A stretch of DNA of 64,000 nucleotides, taken from positions 280,775-344,774 of the forward strand of contig NZ_LSZH01000013.1 in assembly GCF_001647545.1 (NCBI RefSeq). Direction: 5' to 3'. A program made the position numbers and the translations under genes. The stretch's first letter is position 1. Every line of letters begins with the position of its first letter. The stretch comes from Acinetobacter sp. SFB (GTDB taxonomy: Bacteria; Pseudomonadota; Gammaproteobacteria; Pseudomonadales; Moraxellaceae). The notes under the pieces are model-generated. The model saw only the letters and a list, made by a program, of their open reading frames with translations. It searched no databases and was not told where the DNA came from. Of the stretch, positions 46,959-56,097 are shown piece after piece.

Positions 46959-48239
46959 TTAGAAATTATATTTCGCCATTAAACCTACACGGTTATCTTT
47001 AAATGACTGTCCAGCGAAGGTATCACGTTTGCCATTAAGGTATTCAATACCTAAGTCAATCGGCTTAACCGGTGAATAGATAAAGTTAATCCATGCTTGT
47101 TGTACTTCTTCATTCGCTGCAGTATTAAGTCGTGCGTAGTCAGTACCATCATCGGCAAAGTGTGCACCATATGCCAATGTTGAACGTAACTTAGGCGAAA
47201 TTTTATAAGTTGCACCGACCTGAACAGCATTAAACTCATTCTGTTCAACACTGTTGTTCACAGGATCAACTACATAAGCTGAATTACTGCCATATAAATA
47301 ATTGCTGTTACCCACTACATGTGAAACATCTGCCGATACTTTTAAAGGATCAGTGATTTGATAATTCACCCCTGCAGCTATACCCCAGGCTGTTTGTTTC
47401 TCATCTGCAGCAGTTGATTTATAATTCTCAACTAACGCACGTGCAGAAACAGAACCTTTGCCTTCTGCAAAGCCCTGAGTTAATTTTGCAGTTAAGTTTG
47501 GCAGGCTGTATTTAATATCTGTAGCAGTAGCAGCACTATCACCCTTTTCTGCAGATATAAGTAACTGAGTAGCAGGAGCGAGTTTAAGGCTATAACGTAC
47601 TTGAGGCATACGTGCTGTGCCACCACCGATATTGGTATTAAAGTCAATCATTTCTGGTGCATGATTAGACAAGAAGTTAGATGTGGTTTGACCAAATAAC
47701 CAGTTGTTATAAGTTAAATAAGCATGACGGATACGTAAATTTTCAGTCGCACTTGCAAAGTCAACTTCAACTTTACCACCGACTTGTGCGTCCCCTACTG
47801 GGGTATTAAAATCAAGACCAATACGGGTAGTTTTCGCTGTCGCACGTAATTTATCTCTGGTCGTACCCGTACTAGTATGAGTACTATTGAAGTCGTTATC
47901 TGCACCTTCAATAATATAGTTGGCATCGCCACGAATGAAACCATACATATTTACACTTGAACCGGCTTTGGTTTTAAAACCAGTTGTTAATTCAGGTTTA
48001 GCTGCTGGTGCTGCTACAATCTGAACAGGTTGAACTTTAACTAGTTCAATTTGAGTTTGCTGCTGTTGTTGAACTTGATGTTGCTGTTGCATTAAAGATT
48101 TTAATGTTTCAACTTCTTGACGTAGTTCTTGAATTTGTTGTTGTTCAGTTTTTCCTGCATGTGCTGTGCTTACCATTACAGCAGTCACTGCTAATGCTAA
48201 ACTTTTAGCCATAAATTTACCGTTGAGTAAGCGACTCAT
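46959..48239 (-). CDS. DcaP-like outer-membrane porin
   Basis: A protein of about 426 residues: signal peptide (about 1-28, cleavage at AHA-G), a glutamine-rich N-terminal coiled coil (QQQIQELRQEVETLKSLMQQQHQVQQQQQTQ) that trimerises DcaP proteins, and a 16-strand-type barrel ending in phenylalanine (MAKYNF). DcaP porins of Acinetobacter admit dicarboxylic acids and some antibiotics. The start is the ATG of MSRLLNG, preceded by GGAG; an ATG 12 codons earlier lacks such a site. Single gene with its own terminator. Confidence 0.9.
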   Translation of the reverse strand: MSRLLNGKFMAKSLALAVTAVMVSTAHAGKTEQQQIQELRQEVETLKSLMQQQHQVQQQQQTQIELVKVQPVQIVAAPAAKPELTTGFKTKAGSSVNMYGFIRGDANYIIEGADNDFNSTHTSTGTTRDKLRATAKTTRIGLDFNTPVGDAQVGGKVEVDFASATENLRIRHAYLTYNNWLFGQTTSNFLSNHAPEMIDFNTNIGGGTARMPQVRYSLKLAPATQLLISAEKGDSAATATDIKYSLPNLTAKLTQGFAEGKGSVSARALVENYKSTAADEKQTAWGIAAGVNYQITDPLKVSADVSHVVGNSNYLYGSNSAYVVDPVNNSVEQNEFNAVQVGATYKISPKLRSTLAYGAHFADDGTDYARLNTAANEEVQQAWINFIYSPVKPIDLGIEYLNGKRDTFAGQSFKDNRVGLMAKYNF

Positions 48240-48628
48240 TCTAATCTCCAATTTAAATATTTCGCATCCGTGCATAACTGACCCTTAAAAACCCAAAAAA
48301 TCAATGAAAAAATCATGATTTAAAATTATAAAAAGCTTTAAAAATCATTGCATTTTCTGCTTATTAGTACAGTGAAAAAGCTTAATGTATTATAAAAGTA
48401 CAACATATGTAAGCCATATGTTGCCCTCAATCTATCAAGTTCTCTGCTTGATTAAAATCAGTTTTCTTAAGCAATGCTTGAAAAATAATCTTCTTTTTAG
48501 CTCTTTCTTTAAAAATAGTGAATAGATTCTTTAGCTTAGCAAAAATCCATACAAAATCTCATGCTCAAATACTAGACTAATGTATATAGGGACTTAGTTC
48601 CAAAAAACTCATTGCAAAAGGAGTTTTT
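48240..48628. other. Divergent promoter region of the porin and nitroreductase remnant
   Basis: About 390 bp, AT-rich. It must contain the porin promoter (minus strand) and the remnant promoter of the nitroreductase. No gene or strong hairpin seen. Confidence 0.4.
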
Positions 48629-49348
48629 ATGAATTTGCAACAAGTTCGCCATGTTGATGATGCGATTACTTCACGTCATTCCGTACGGGCTTTTTAAATA
48701 AAGCGGTTAATGCGCAAATTATTAAAGACATTTTAACTGTGGCGAGTCGGGCACCCTCAGGAACCAATACACAACCTTGGAAAGTTTATGGGGTGACTGG
48801 GGAAAAACGTGATGAAATGGTTGAACGGGTATGTAAAGCACAAATGGAACTGACTACCCAGCCAGAACTTGTAAACCAATACAAAGAGACTTTTGCATAT
48901 TATCCAGAAACGTGGATTTCACCGTTTATTGAGCGTCGCCGTGAAAATGGCTGGGGTTTATACCGATTATTAAATATACAAAAAGGTGAAAAAGAACAAA
49001 TGGCGCGCCAGCAACTGCGCAACTTTCAGTGATTCGATGCGCCTGTCGCTCTATATTTTACCGTGAATAAGATTATGGGGATTGGCTCTAAAATGGATAT
49101 TTCCATGATGATTCAAAATATCATGATCGCGGCTAAAGAACGTGGTCTGTATAGCTGTCCTCAAGCGGCCTGGAATCATTTTCATCCGATCGTACTCGAT
49201 GTACTAAATGCCCCGGAAGATAAAGAAAAGAATTGGTCTGTACCATTGCCTTGGGTTATGCTCATCCGGATGCTATCGTAAATAGCTTTATTACCCCACG
49301 TATTGCGGTATTGCGGTTGAAGAATTTACTGTATTCCTGGATGAGTAA
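48629..49348 (+). pseudogene. Nitroreductase pseudogene with four lesions
   Basis: Reading the frames together gives a nitroreductase (DDAITSRHSVRAF, SRAPSGTNTQPWKVY, RNF...FDAPVALYFTVNK, RGLYSCPQAAWNHF, then GYAHPDAIVNSF and FTVFLDE at the end). Lesions: a missing T in a T-run near 48693; an in-frame TGA at 49030; a frameshift near 49230 after GATAAAGAAAAG; and an 8-bp tandem duplication (ATTGCGGT twice, about 49302-49317). The ribosome site AAAGGAG and start codon survive. The lesions are too many for a sequencing artefact, so it is a decayed gene. Confidence 0.85.
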
Positions 49349-49385
49349 GCGGGATAAATAAACCGGTTCAATTCATCTAACAATA

Positions 49386-49416
49386 AAAAGAGACCTTTAA
49401 TAGCGTCTCTTTTTAT
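49386..49416. terminator. Bidirectional terminator after the pseudogene
   Basis: Hairpin AAAAAGAGAC-CTTTAATAGC-GTCTCTTTTT between the pseudogene and the Bcr/CflA gene. Confidence 0.8.
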
Positions 49417-49441
49417 TACATTTTTTGTTTGAGCTTTAAGC

Positions 49442-50659
49442 TTAAGTTTTTGCTTGCTCATGGGGTGCAGGCGGATTTAATTGCATGATCGCCAGCAAAG
49501 TTACAGCTACAAACATGAGCATCACTAAACCCATGTTTAAAAGTGAATTCCAAATCAGGAAATTCAGAATCACACCACCGAGTAAACCACAGGCAAACTG
49601 CATGCTCCCCATAATGGCACTGGCGGTTCCTGCACGCGACCCTTGTTCCGACATGGCCAAAGCCATGGCATTCGGTCCAGTAAAACCAATCCCCGCAACC
49701 GCCAAAAACATGCCTGAGAGTACTATCCACAATGGGATCTGACCGATCAGACCAGCAATGGATAAAATAGACGCACCTATCAGTTGAAGCATGCCACCTA
49801 TTTTCAAACGAGCGAGTACCGAAAATCGATGCGCCAGTTTTTTATTTAACGTAGATAACAACATAATACCAAAGGCATTTAAACCAAAGGCATAAGCGAA
49901 TTGCTGCTGATTCAAACCATAATCATCCATCAATACGGAAGCCGATGAACTGATATAGCAAAATAATACGCCACCCGAAAAACAGCCCGCCAACATCGGC
50001 ACTCTAAAACTGCGATCAATAAAAATGGTCGCATATAGCCTGCATATCTGGTTGAGATTCAATTTTAAACGGCGTTCAGGCGTCAGGCTTTCTTTAAAGA
50101 AAAAGTGGACGCACAGCAAGCAGACCACACCCATCAACATTAAAAAGACGAAGACGGCCTGCCACGCAAAAAACTTCAATACGACTGCGCCCAGGCTTGG
50201 CGCAATAATCGGTGCAATCCCCATTACAATCATCATACTGGCAAAGGCTTGTGCAGAAGCTTGCATGTCCAAACGGTCACGAATAGCAGCCCGGGCAATC
50301 ACTACCCCGACACAGCCCCCAACGGCCTGTAAAATACGCGCTGCAATTAAACTCCATTCATCAGTTGCAAAGACACATAACAGACTTGCTACGATATAAA
50401 GCATCAAACCAAAATACAGGGGCGGTTTACGGCCAATTCGATCGCTCAAAGGCCCATAAATCAGTTGTCCCAATGCCAGACCTAAAAAATAGGCAGGTAA
50501 AGTATTGGCCACTATTTGTGTACTAACCCCAAAGTCATTGGCCATTTGCGGTAAGGCGGGTAGATACATATCTATGGATAAAGGACCCAAAGAGGTCAAT
50601 AAAGCCAATAGAATGATCCAACTCGTCGCATACTGCTGTCTATCTCTAATTTCCGACAT
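49442..50659 (-). CDS. Bcr/CflA-family drug efflux MFS transporter
   Basis: This 405-residue MFS carrier of the DHA1 type has twelve hydrophobic segments, the SIDMYLPALPQMANDF start segment, YGPLSDRIGRKPPLYFGLMLY loop and RILQAVGGCVGVVIARAAIRD. It is similar to Bcr/CflA, which exports bicyclomycin and other drugs, and possibly dipeptides. The substrate here is inferred only from the family. It is divergent from the two FUSC genes with about 140 bp between. Confidence 0.88.
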   Translation of the reverse strand: MSEIRDRQQYATSWIILLALLTSLGPLSIDMYLPALPQMANDFGVSTQIVANTLPAYFLGLALGQLIYGPLSDRIGRKPPLYFGLMLYIVASLLCVFATDEWSLIAARILQAVGGCVGVVIARAAIRDRLDMQASAQAFASMMIVMGIAPIIAPSLGAVVLKFFAWQAVFVFLMLMGVVCLLCVHFFFKESLTPERRLKLNLNQICRLYATIFIDRSFRVPMLAGCFSGGVLFCYISSSASVLMDDYGLNQQQFAYAFGLNAFGIMLLSTLNKKLAHRFSVLARLKIGGMLQLIGASILSIAGLIGQIPLWIVLSGMFLAVAGIGFTGPNAMALAMSEQGSRAGTASAIMGSMQFACGLLGGVILNFLIWNSLLNMGLVMLMFVAVTLLAIMQLNPPAPHEQAKT

Positions 50660-50800
50660 CTGCTGTTATTCAAATTGAAGACTGTATATTTTCAAGTCTA
50701 TACCGAACATAATAAAATTTCTGCTAAAGATAAGTGAATATTCATCTTATATTCATCATATAATCCGCATCGAAAAATAAAGCACTTTAAGGATTGGGGT

Positions 50801-52966
50801 TTGAATACTTGGTTGGTTCAGCTGAAAAAAGCAACCTATAACACCACATTTCTATACACAATACGTATGTTGATTATCTTTGGGGGAACTGCATTTTTTC
50901 CTTATTTAATCGGTAATCAAATCCTTACTATTCCTCTTTCATTAGCAGTGGTTGCCGCAGGCTTAGGCGACATCGATGATCGCTTCTCGGTCAGAATAAT
51001 GAATATGATTTATACCTACATTGGTTTTTTCATTACTGCCACTGCCGTACAGCTTTTATCTCCTTACCCCTTTGTGTTTGCGTGTGGCTTTATTGTCGCA
51101 TGTATCGGATGGATCTTATTGGGTTCATTGGGTAGAAGATATGCGTCAATATCATATGGATGCTTGGTGGTGACAGTCTATGCAATGCTGGGCGTACATC
51201 TATTTGAACCATGGTATGTACAACCAGCCCTGCTTGTTTCTGGCGCGGTCTGGTACGGTTTAATCTCTACGATCTTTTTTTTACTCTTCCCTATCCGCAG
51301 AGTACAAGATCAATTGTCCCTTTGCTATTCATCCTTAGCCGATGTGCTCTTCGCAAAATCAAATTTGTTTGATGTTGAAATGACAGCTCAAACATATCAG
51401 CGAAGTATGATTAGTTTATCTTTTGAAAATAGTCATTTGGTGAGCATGTTCAATGAAATGCGTAGCACCTTATTAACTCGGCTAAAAGGTGACCGTGGCC
51501 GACTAGATACACGTCGAAGCCTGCAATATTATTTTGTAGCTCAAGATATACATGAACGTGCTGACTCCTCCCATTTTGATTATCTTAAACTTACCCAAAT
51601 TTTCCAACATAGCGATATCATGTTCCGCTTTCAAAGGATCTTTTCTTTACAAGCAAAAGCCTGCAAGGATTTAAGCGATAGCATTTTACATGGTCATTTT
51701 TATAAACATAATCCAGAATTTGAAGTCAAGTTTCAAAACTTAAGAATTTCAATCGAAAAACTTCGGGATGAGAAAACTTATGATCTAAGTTGGATTAATT
51801 CTTTAAGCTCTCTTTATCAAAATCTGAAAGCCATTGATCATCAACTGAATAATATCGAAACAGAACAACATATAAAACATGACCATGACAAATCTCTAGA
51901 CCACCAATTAAATGATGATGACTTAAAAGGCTGGTCTGATATTGTGATTCGAGTCAGGCAAAACTTAACACCCGAATCTATTTTATTCAGGCATGCGATT
52001 CGTTTATCTACTGTTCTTTTTGTCGGTTATGTTCTGGTTGAGATTACCAATATTCCATCGGGTTTCTGGATTTTATTGACCTCAGTCTTTGTCTGTTTAC
52101 CGAATTTTAATGCCACCAAACGTCGTTTATATTTAAGAATTTCAGGGACTTTTATCGGCATTATTATTGGTTATATTGTGCTTTATTTTGTACCTTCTTT
52201 GGTCGGACAACTATTAATACTCACGATTAGTGGTGCACTCTTCTTAGTATTGCGTAGTAAGCAATATGCGCAAGCTACCGCATTTATCACGATTTTAGCC
52301 TTAATTAATTTCAACTTTGATGGCGTAGGCTATGAAGCAGCTATTCCACGTTTAATCGATACGATTATTGGCTGTTTCCTCGCATGGCTCGGTATTCTGT
52401 TCATTTTTCCAGATTGGAAGTTTCGCAACTTACCAAGAACGATTCAGCGTTCCTTAAAATCGCAAAGTGAATATTTAGCAGAAGTGATTACTCAATATCG
52501 TGAAGGTCGAAATAATAGTTTAAATTATCGATTGGTGCGTCGTGCTGCCAATAATACAGATGCCGAGATTGCCTCACTCATTTCCACCCTTGAAACAGAG
52601 CCTGACTATGATCCAACGCATAAAGCTTTAGCATTCGAATTTTTATGTTTAAATCATACATTCTTAAGTTACATTGCCGCATTGGGCGCTCATCGTGAAA
52701 TAATTGAAGCGCCTGAAATTCTGGATTTACTAGATTTGGCATTGAAAGATATTGAACTTACTTTTTTGAGTGATGAAATGCCAAACCTCAAAAGTTATAC
52801 TGTCTTAAATACAGTACAGCAGCACTTAAATGAATCTGCTCTTGATGTTTCTAAATCACTCATCGTTATTCAACAGCTTTCATTGATGTTTAGCATGTTG
52901 CCGCAATTGAACCATTTAAAACAACAGCTGTGCAGACCGAAAATCAATGATTTTGCAACGTCATAA
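50801..52966 (+). CDS. YccS/FUSC-family membrane protein, tandem copy 1
   Basis: This 721-residue protein has two membrane blocks (about 20-160 and 400-530) each followed by a long cytoplasmic part, the layout of YccS/YhfK and other FUSC proteins, related to AaeB efflux. Conserved pieces: DIDDRFSVRIMN, LLGSLGRRYASISYGCL, ESILFRHAIRLS, PNFNATKRRLYLRI. Translation begins at TTG, with AAGGATT upstream. A close paralogue follows 135 bp downstream. Function is unknown; export of aromatic acids or drugs is the family suggestion. It is clearly more AT-rich than copy 2. Confidence 0.87.
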   Translation: MNTWLVQLKKATYNTTFLYTIRMLIIFGGTAFFPYLIGNQILTIPLSLAVVAAGLGDIDDRFSVRIMNMIYTYIGFFITATAVQLLSPYPFVFACGFIVACIGWILLGSLGRRYASISYGCLVVTVYAMLGVHLFEPWYVQPALLVSGAVWYGLISTIFFLLFPIRRVQDQLSLCYSSLADVLFAKSNLFDVEMTAQTYQRSMISLSFENSHLVSMFNEMRSTLLTRLKGDRGRLDTRRSLQYYFVAQDIHERADSSHFDYLKLTQIFQHSDIMFRFQRIFSLQAKACKDLSDSILHGHFYKHNPEFEVKFQNLRISIEKLRDEKTYDLSWINSLSSLYQNLKAIDHQLNNIETEQHIKHDHDKSLDHQLNDDDLKGWSDIVIRVRQNLTPESILFRHAIRLSTVLFVGYVLVEITNIPSGFWILLTSVFVCLPNFNATKRRLYLRISGTFIGIIIGYIVLYFVPSLVGQLLILTISGALFLVLRSKQYAQATAFITILALINFNFDGVGYEAAIPRLIDTIIGCFLAWLGILFIFPDWKFRNLPRTIQRSLKSQSEYLAEVITQYREGRNNSLNYRLVRRAANNTDAEIASLISTLETEPDYDPTHKALAFEFLCLNHTFLSYIAALGAHREIIEAPEILDLLDLALKDIELTFLSDEMPNLKSYTVLNTVQQHLNESALDVSKSLIVIQQLSLMFSMLPQLNHLKQQLCRPKINDFATS

Positions 52967-53101
52967 ACTTAACGATATAGATGCATAAACTATATAAAAA
53001 ATATTTTTCCATAGTAGACTTCATTGAATACGTCTTTAAATCCATAAACGTATTCAATGTTTTCAATATGTTTGACCTGAAAGTTTGATAAGGATTTAAT
53101 C

Positions 53102-55276
53102 TTGAATAGCTGGCTCATTAGACTTCGTAAAGCAACCTATAACACAACATTCATGTACAACATCCGCATGATCATTGCTTTTTCGGGTACAGCCTTTGTT
53201 CCTTATCTTTTAGGTAACCAACTCCTCACCATCCCGTTGACCTTAGGAGTGGTCGCAGCTGGATTAAGTGATATTGACGACCGTTTTTCGGTTCGTATCA
53301 TGAACCTGATTTATACTTATATCGGCTTTTTTATTACCGCCAGCTCGATTTACTTCTTATTTCCTTATCCGATTTTATTTGCCTTAGGCCTGATTGTTTC
53401 CTGTATCGGCTGGATTCTGCTGGGTTCACTGGGGCGTCGTTATGCCACCATTTCCTATGGTTGCCTGGTCATTTCAGTTTACTCGATGCTAGGTGTGGAG
53501 CTATTTGATAACTGGTATAGCCAACCCTTGCTTTTGGTGACAGGTGCGGCATGGTATGGGCTGATTTCAACCATCAGTTTCTTGTTATTTCCAGTTCGCC
53601 AAGTGCAAGATAAATTGTCGCAGTGTTATTCATCTCTGGGAGATTTTCTGTTTGCAAAATCGAATCTGTTTGATGTCGACATGACCCCAAACAGTTATCA
53701 ACAAAGCATGATTGAGCTGTCTTTGGAAAATGGCAAACTGGTCGGCATTTTCAATGAAATGAAAACTGCGCTTTTGACCCGTTTAAAGGGTGACCGGGGA
53801 CAAAAAGATACCCGTCGCAGCTTGCAATATTATTTTGTCGCGCAAGATATTCATGAACGTGCCGATTCAGCACATATTGATTATCAAAAACTGGTTAAAA
53901 TTTTTGAACATAGCGACATCCTGTTTCGCTTCCAACGAATTTTATTCATTCAAGCAAAAGCCTGTAAAGATTTAAGTTACAGTATTTTGCACCGTGAAGC
54001 CTATCAGCATAACAAGCGCTTTAAGCCTACTTTTGCCAATTTAAAACTCTCTTTAGAGAAATTACGTGCTGAACAACAATATGACCAAGTCTGGATCAAC
54101 GCACTATTTTCCCTGTATCAAAATTTAAAGTCGATTGATGCCCAACTGCGTAATGTAGAAACCGAACGTTATATCAAGCTTGATAAAACCAAACATATTG
54201 AAAACCAGTTGAAAGATGACGACTTAAAAGGCTGGGATGATGTGGTGATCCGCATTAAACAGCACTTAACCCCGGAATCTGTGCTGTTTAGGCATGCAAT
54301 ACGGGTCTCGATTGTTCTGCTTATTGGTTATATTTTTGTTCAAGTAACCCAGATTGAATATGGCTACTGGATTTTACTGACTGCCCTTTTTGTCAGCCAA
54401 CCGAACTTCAATGCCACCAAACGTCGTTTACGCCTGCGTATAGTCGGGACTTTAGTGGGTATTATTCTGGGCTATGCGATTTTGTACTTTATCCCGTCAA
54501 TTGAAGGTCAACTCTTATTATTAGTGTTGAGTGGCGTGCTGTTCTTTGAATTGCGCAGTAAACAGTATGCCCAGGCCACCGCGTTTATTACCATTCTTGC
54601 GCTGATTAATTTCAATCTGGATGGAATGGGCTTTGATGCCGCTTTACCCCGCATGATTAATACCTTGATTGGCTGTGCTTTGGCATGGTTTGGCGTCAGT
54701 TTTATTTTCCCCGACTGGAAGTTCCGCCGTCTCTCACGCACCATGAAGCGCTCATTGAGTGCGCAAATTGACTATCTTGCCGAAGTGATCGAACAGTATA
54801 AATATGGGCGTAATCACGGTCTTAAATATCGTGTGGTACGTCGTGCTGCACATAATAATGATGCTGAAGTTGCCTCGCTGATTTCAACCTTAGCCACAGA
54901 GCCAGATTTCGATCCCACACAAAAAAGTCTGGCTTTTGAATTCTTATGTTTGAATCACACCCTGCTCAGCTATATTGCCGCGCTCGGGGCACATCGTGAA
55001 AAAATACAGGATCAAGAGGTATTAAATCTTTTAGATCTGGCTTTAGAGGATATCCAAGGTTCTTTATTAAAAGATGAAGTTCCCGACCTGACAGCACAAA
55101 ACATGCTGAACACGATTCGTCAACGCTTAAGCCAAAATAATGAAGATGATCAGAAATCGCTGATTGTTTTACAGCAATTATCTTTGATGTTAAGTATTCT
55201 GAAACAACTCAGTCGCTTAAAGCAAAGCTTGAGTCATGATCGAGATGATAAGGCCACCGAATTGGCCTCATTATAA
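53102..55276 (+). CDS. YccS/FUSC-family membrane protein, tandem copy 2
   Basis: This 724-residue protein aligns with the preceding gene from end to end, roughly two-thirds to three-quarters identical by eye, with the same membrane blocks and the segment DDDLKGW before the second block. It also begins with TTG and AAGGATT, so the unusual start is ancestral. The copies differ in base composition (copy 2 uses more G/C at third positions). Co-transcription is possible, but the 135-bp gap could hold a promoter. Function as for copy 1. Confidence 0.87.
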   Translation: MNSWLIRLRKATYNTTFMYNIRMIIAFSGTAFVPYLLGNQLLTIPLTLGVVAAGLSDIDDRFSVRIMNLIYTYIGFFITASSIYFLFPYPILFALGLIVSCIGWILLGSLGRRYATISYGCLVISVYSMLGVELFDNWYSQPLLLVTGAAWYGLISTISFLLFPVRQVQDKLSQCYSSLGDFLFAKSNLFDVDMTPNSYQQSMIELSLENGKLVGIFNEMKTALLTRLKGDRGQKDTRRSLQYYFVAQDIHERADSAHIDYQKLVKIFEHSDILFRFQRILFIQAKACKDLSYSILHREAYQHNKRFKPTFANLKLSLEKLRAEQQYDQVWINALFSLYQNLKSIDAQLRNVETERYIKLDKTKHIENQLKDDDLKGWDDVVIRIKQHLTPESVLFRHAIRVSIVLLIGYIFVQVTQIEYGYWILLTALFVSQPNFNATKRRLRLRIVGTLVGIILGYAILYFIPSIEGQLLLLVLSGVLFFELRSKQYAQATAFITILALINFNLDGMGFDAALPRMINTLIGCALAWFGVSFIFPDWKFRRLSRTMKRSLSAQIDYLAEVIEQYKYGRNHGLKYRVVRRAAHNNDAEVASLISTLATEPDFDPTQKSLAFEFLCLNHTLLSYIAALGAHREKIQDQEVLNLLDLALEDIQGSLLKDEVPDLTAQNMLNTIRQRLSQNNEDDQKSLIVLQQLSLMLSILKQLSRLKQSLSHDRDDKATELASL

Positions 55277-55360
55277 TTCGAATGATTTTGGAACAATATA
55301 CTCACTGAATGGGTATAAATAATGCTAAACTTTTTACAGTTCTAGATTTGTTAATTCATT

Positions 55361-55921
55361 ATGACCGCGAAAAATTTATACGCTTATACCCTACAGCCTG
55401 TGAACTATGAAATTTCAGAGGCTGAACAACGACAAGCTCAACTTGCTATTTGGCGTAGTACCAACAAAATTGGCACCAAGACTTGGATAATTATGGCGGT
55501 TGTGGCTGCGCTATCTATTGTTGGTATTATCCTGTTAAAGAACTATTCGACTATTTTTTGTTGGGTTGCATTAGTCTGCGTCGTGGCGTACTTCCTCATC
55601 CGTAAATTCGGACTGGAATGGTATGTGAAACGTAAAATGAATGAATTCCCAGTGCAAGAAATTAAGGGCATTCGTTTAGGTGTACAACCCCACGGGCTGA
55701 TCATGCGTCAAAAAATGGGTGCGCAGGAAGGTATGGGTGCAATTGGCTGGAAAGATATTTATGAATGGTATAACACGCCTGACTTTATGTTGATTAATTT
55801 CAAGGTTAAAGGTCAGCAAGGTGCTTATATTTTGCCAAAACGCATGGATTCAAAGAATTTTTCATTCAATACCATCCGCAAGCATTTAAAAGAAACAGTG
55901 GGCGAAGCGAAACAGGTCTAA
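55361..55921 (+). CDS. YcxB-like membrane protein (186 aa)
   Basis: Two adjacent hydrophobic helices (about 44-62 and 66-84) followed by a soluble domain with MRQKMGAQEGMGAIGWKDIYEWYNTPDFMLINFK and AYILPKRMDSKNF, which resembles the YcxB C-terminal domain (GAxxWxDIxxxxxxxxxLLL...LPKR). Function of the family is unknown. Single gene closed by a terminator and followed by an iron-box-like element of the next gene. Confidence 0.75.
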   Translation: MTAKNLYAYTLQPVNYEISEAEQRQAQLAIWRSTNKIGTKTWIIMAVVAALSIVGIILLKNYSTIFCWVALVCVVAYFLIRKFGLEWYVKRKMNEFPVQEIKGIRLGVQPHGLIMRQKMGAQEGMGAIGWKDIYEWYNTPDFMLINFKVKGQQGAYILPKRMDSKNFSFNTIRKHLKETVGEAKQV

Positions 55922-55949
55922 GCTCTGTTTTAATCAAAACGATTTAACT

Positions 55950-55979
55950 AAAAACCTCCAAATTCTTGGGGGTTTTTTA
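55950..55979 (+). terminator. Terminator after the YcxB-like gene
   Basis: Stem AAAACCTCC / GGGGGTTTT with a short loop and a run of six T residues. Confidence 0.75.
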
Positions 55980-55991
55980 ATTAAAATAATC

Positions 55992-56010
55992 ATAAATGAG
56001 AATGAGAATA
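55992..56010 (+). promoter_or_regulatory. Fur-box-like site upstream of the PepSY reductase fusion
   Basis: ATAAATGAGAATGAGAATA has overlapping A-T-G-A-G-A-A-T units, as in Fur sites written with GAGAAT repeats. It is about 90 bp before the ATG. Weaker than the two other Fur-like boxes in the window. Confidence 0.6.
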
Positions 56011-56097
56011 AATATTACCTGCAAAATCCTTATCATCTTCTAAAAGTTCAGTTATAATTCGCGCTAATATCGTCCACCTCCCGCAGCTTTTTCAGCT

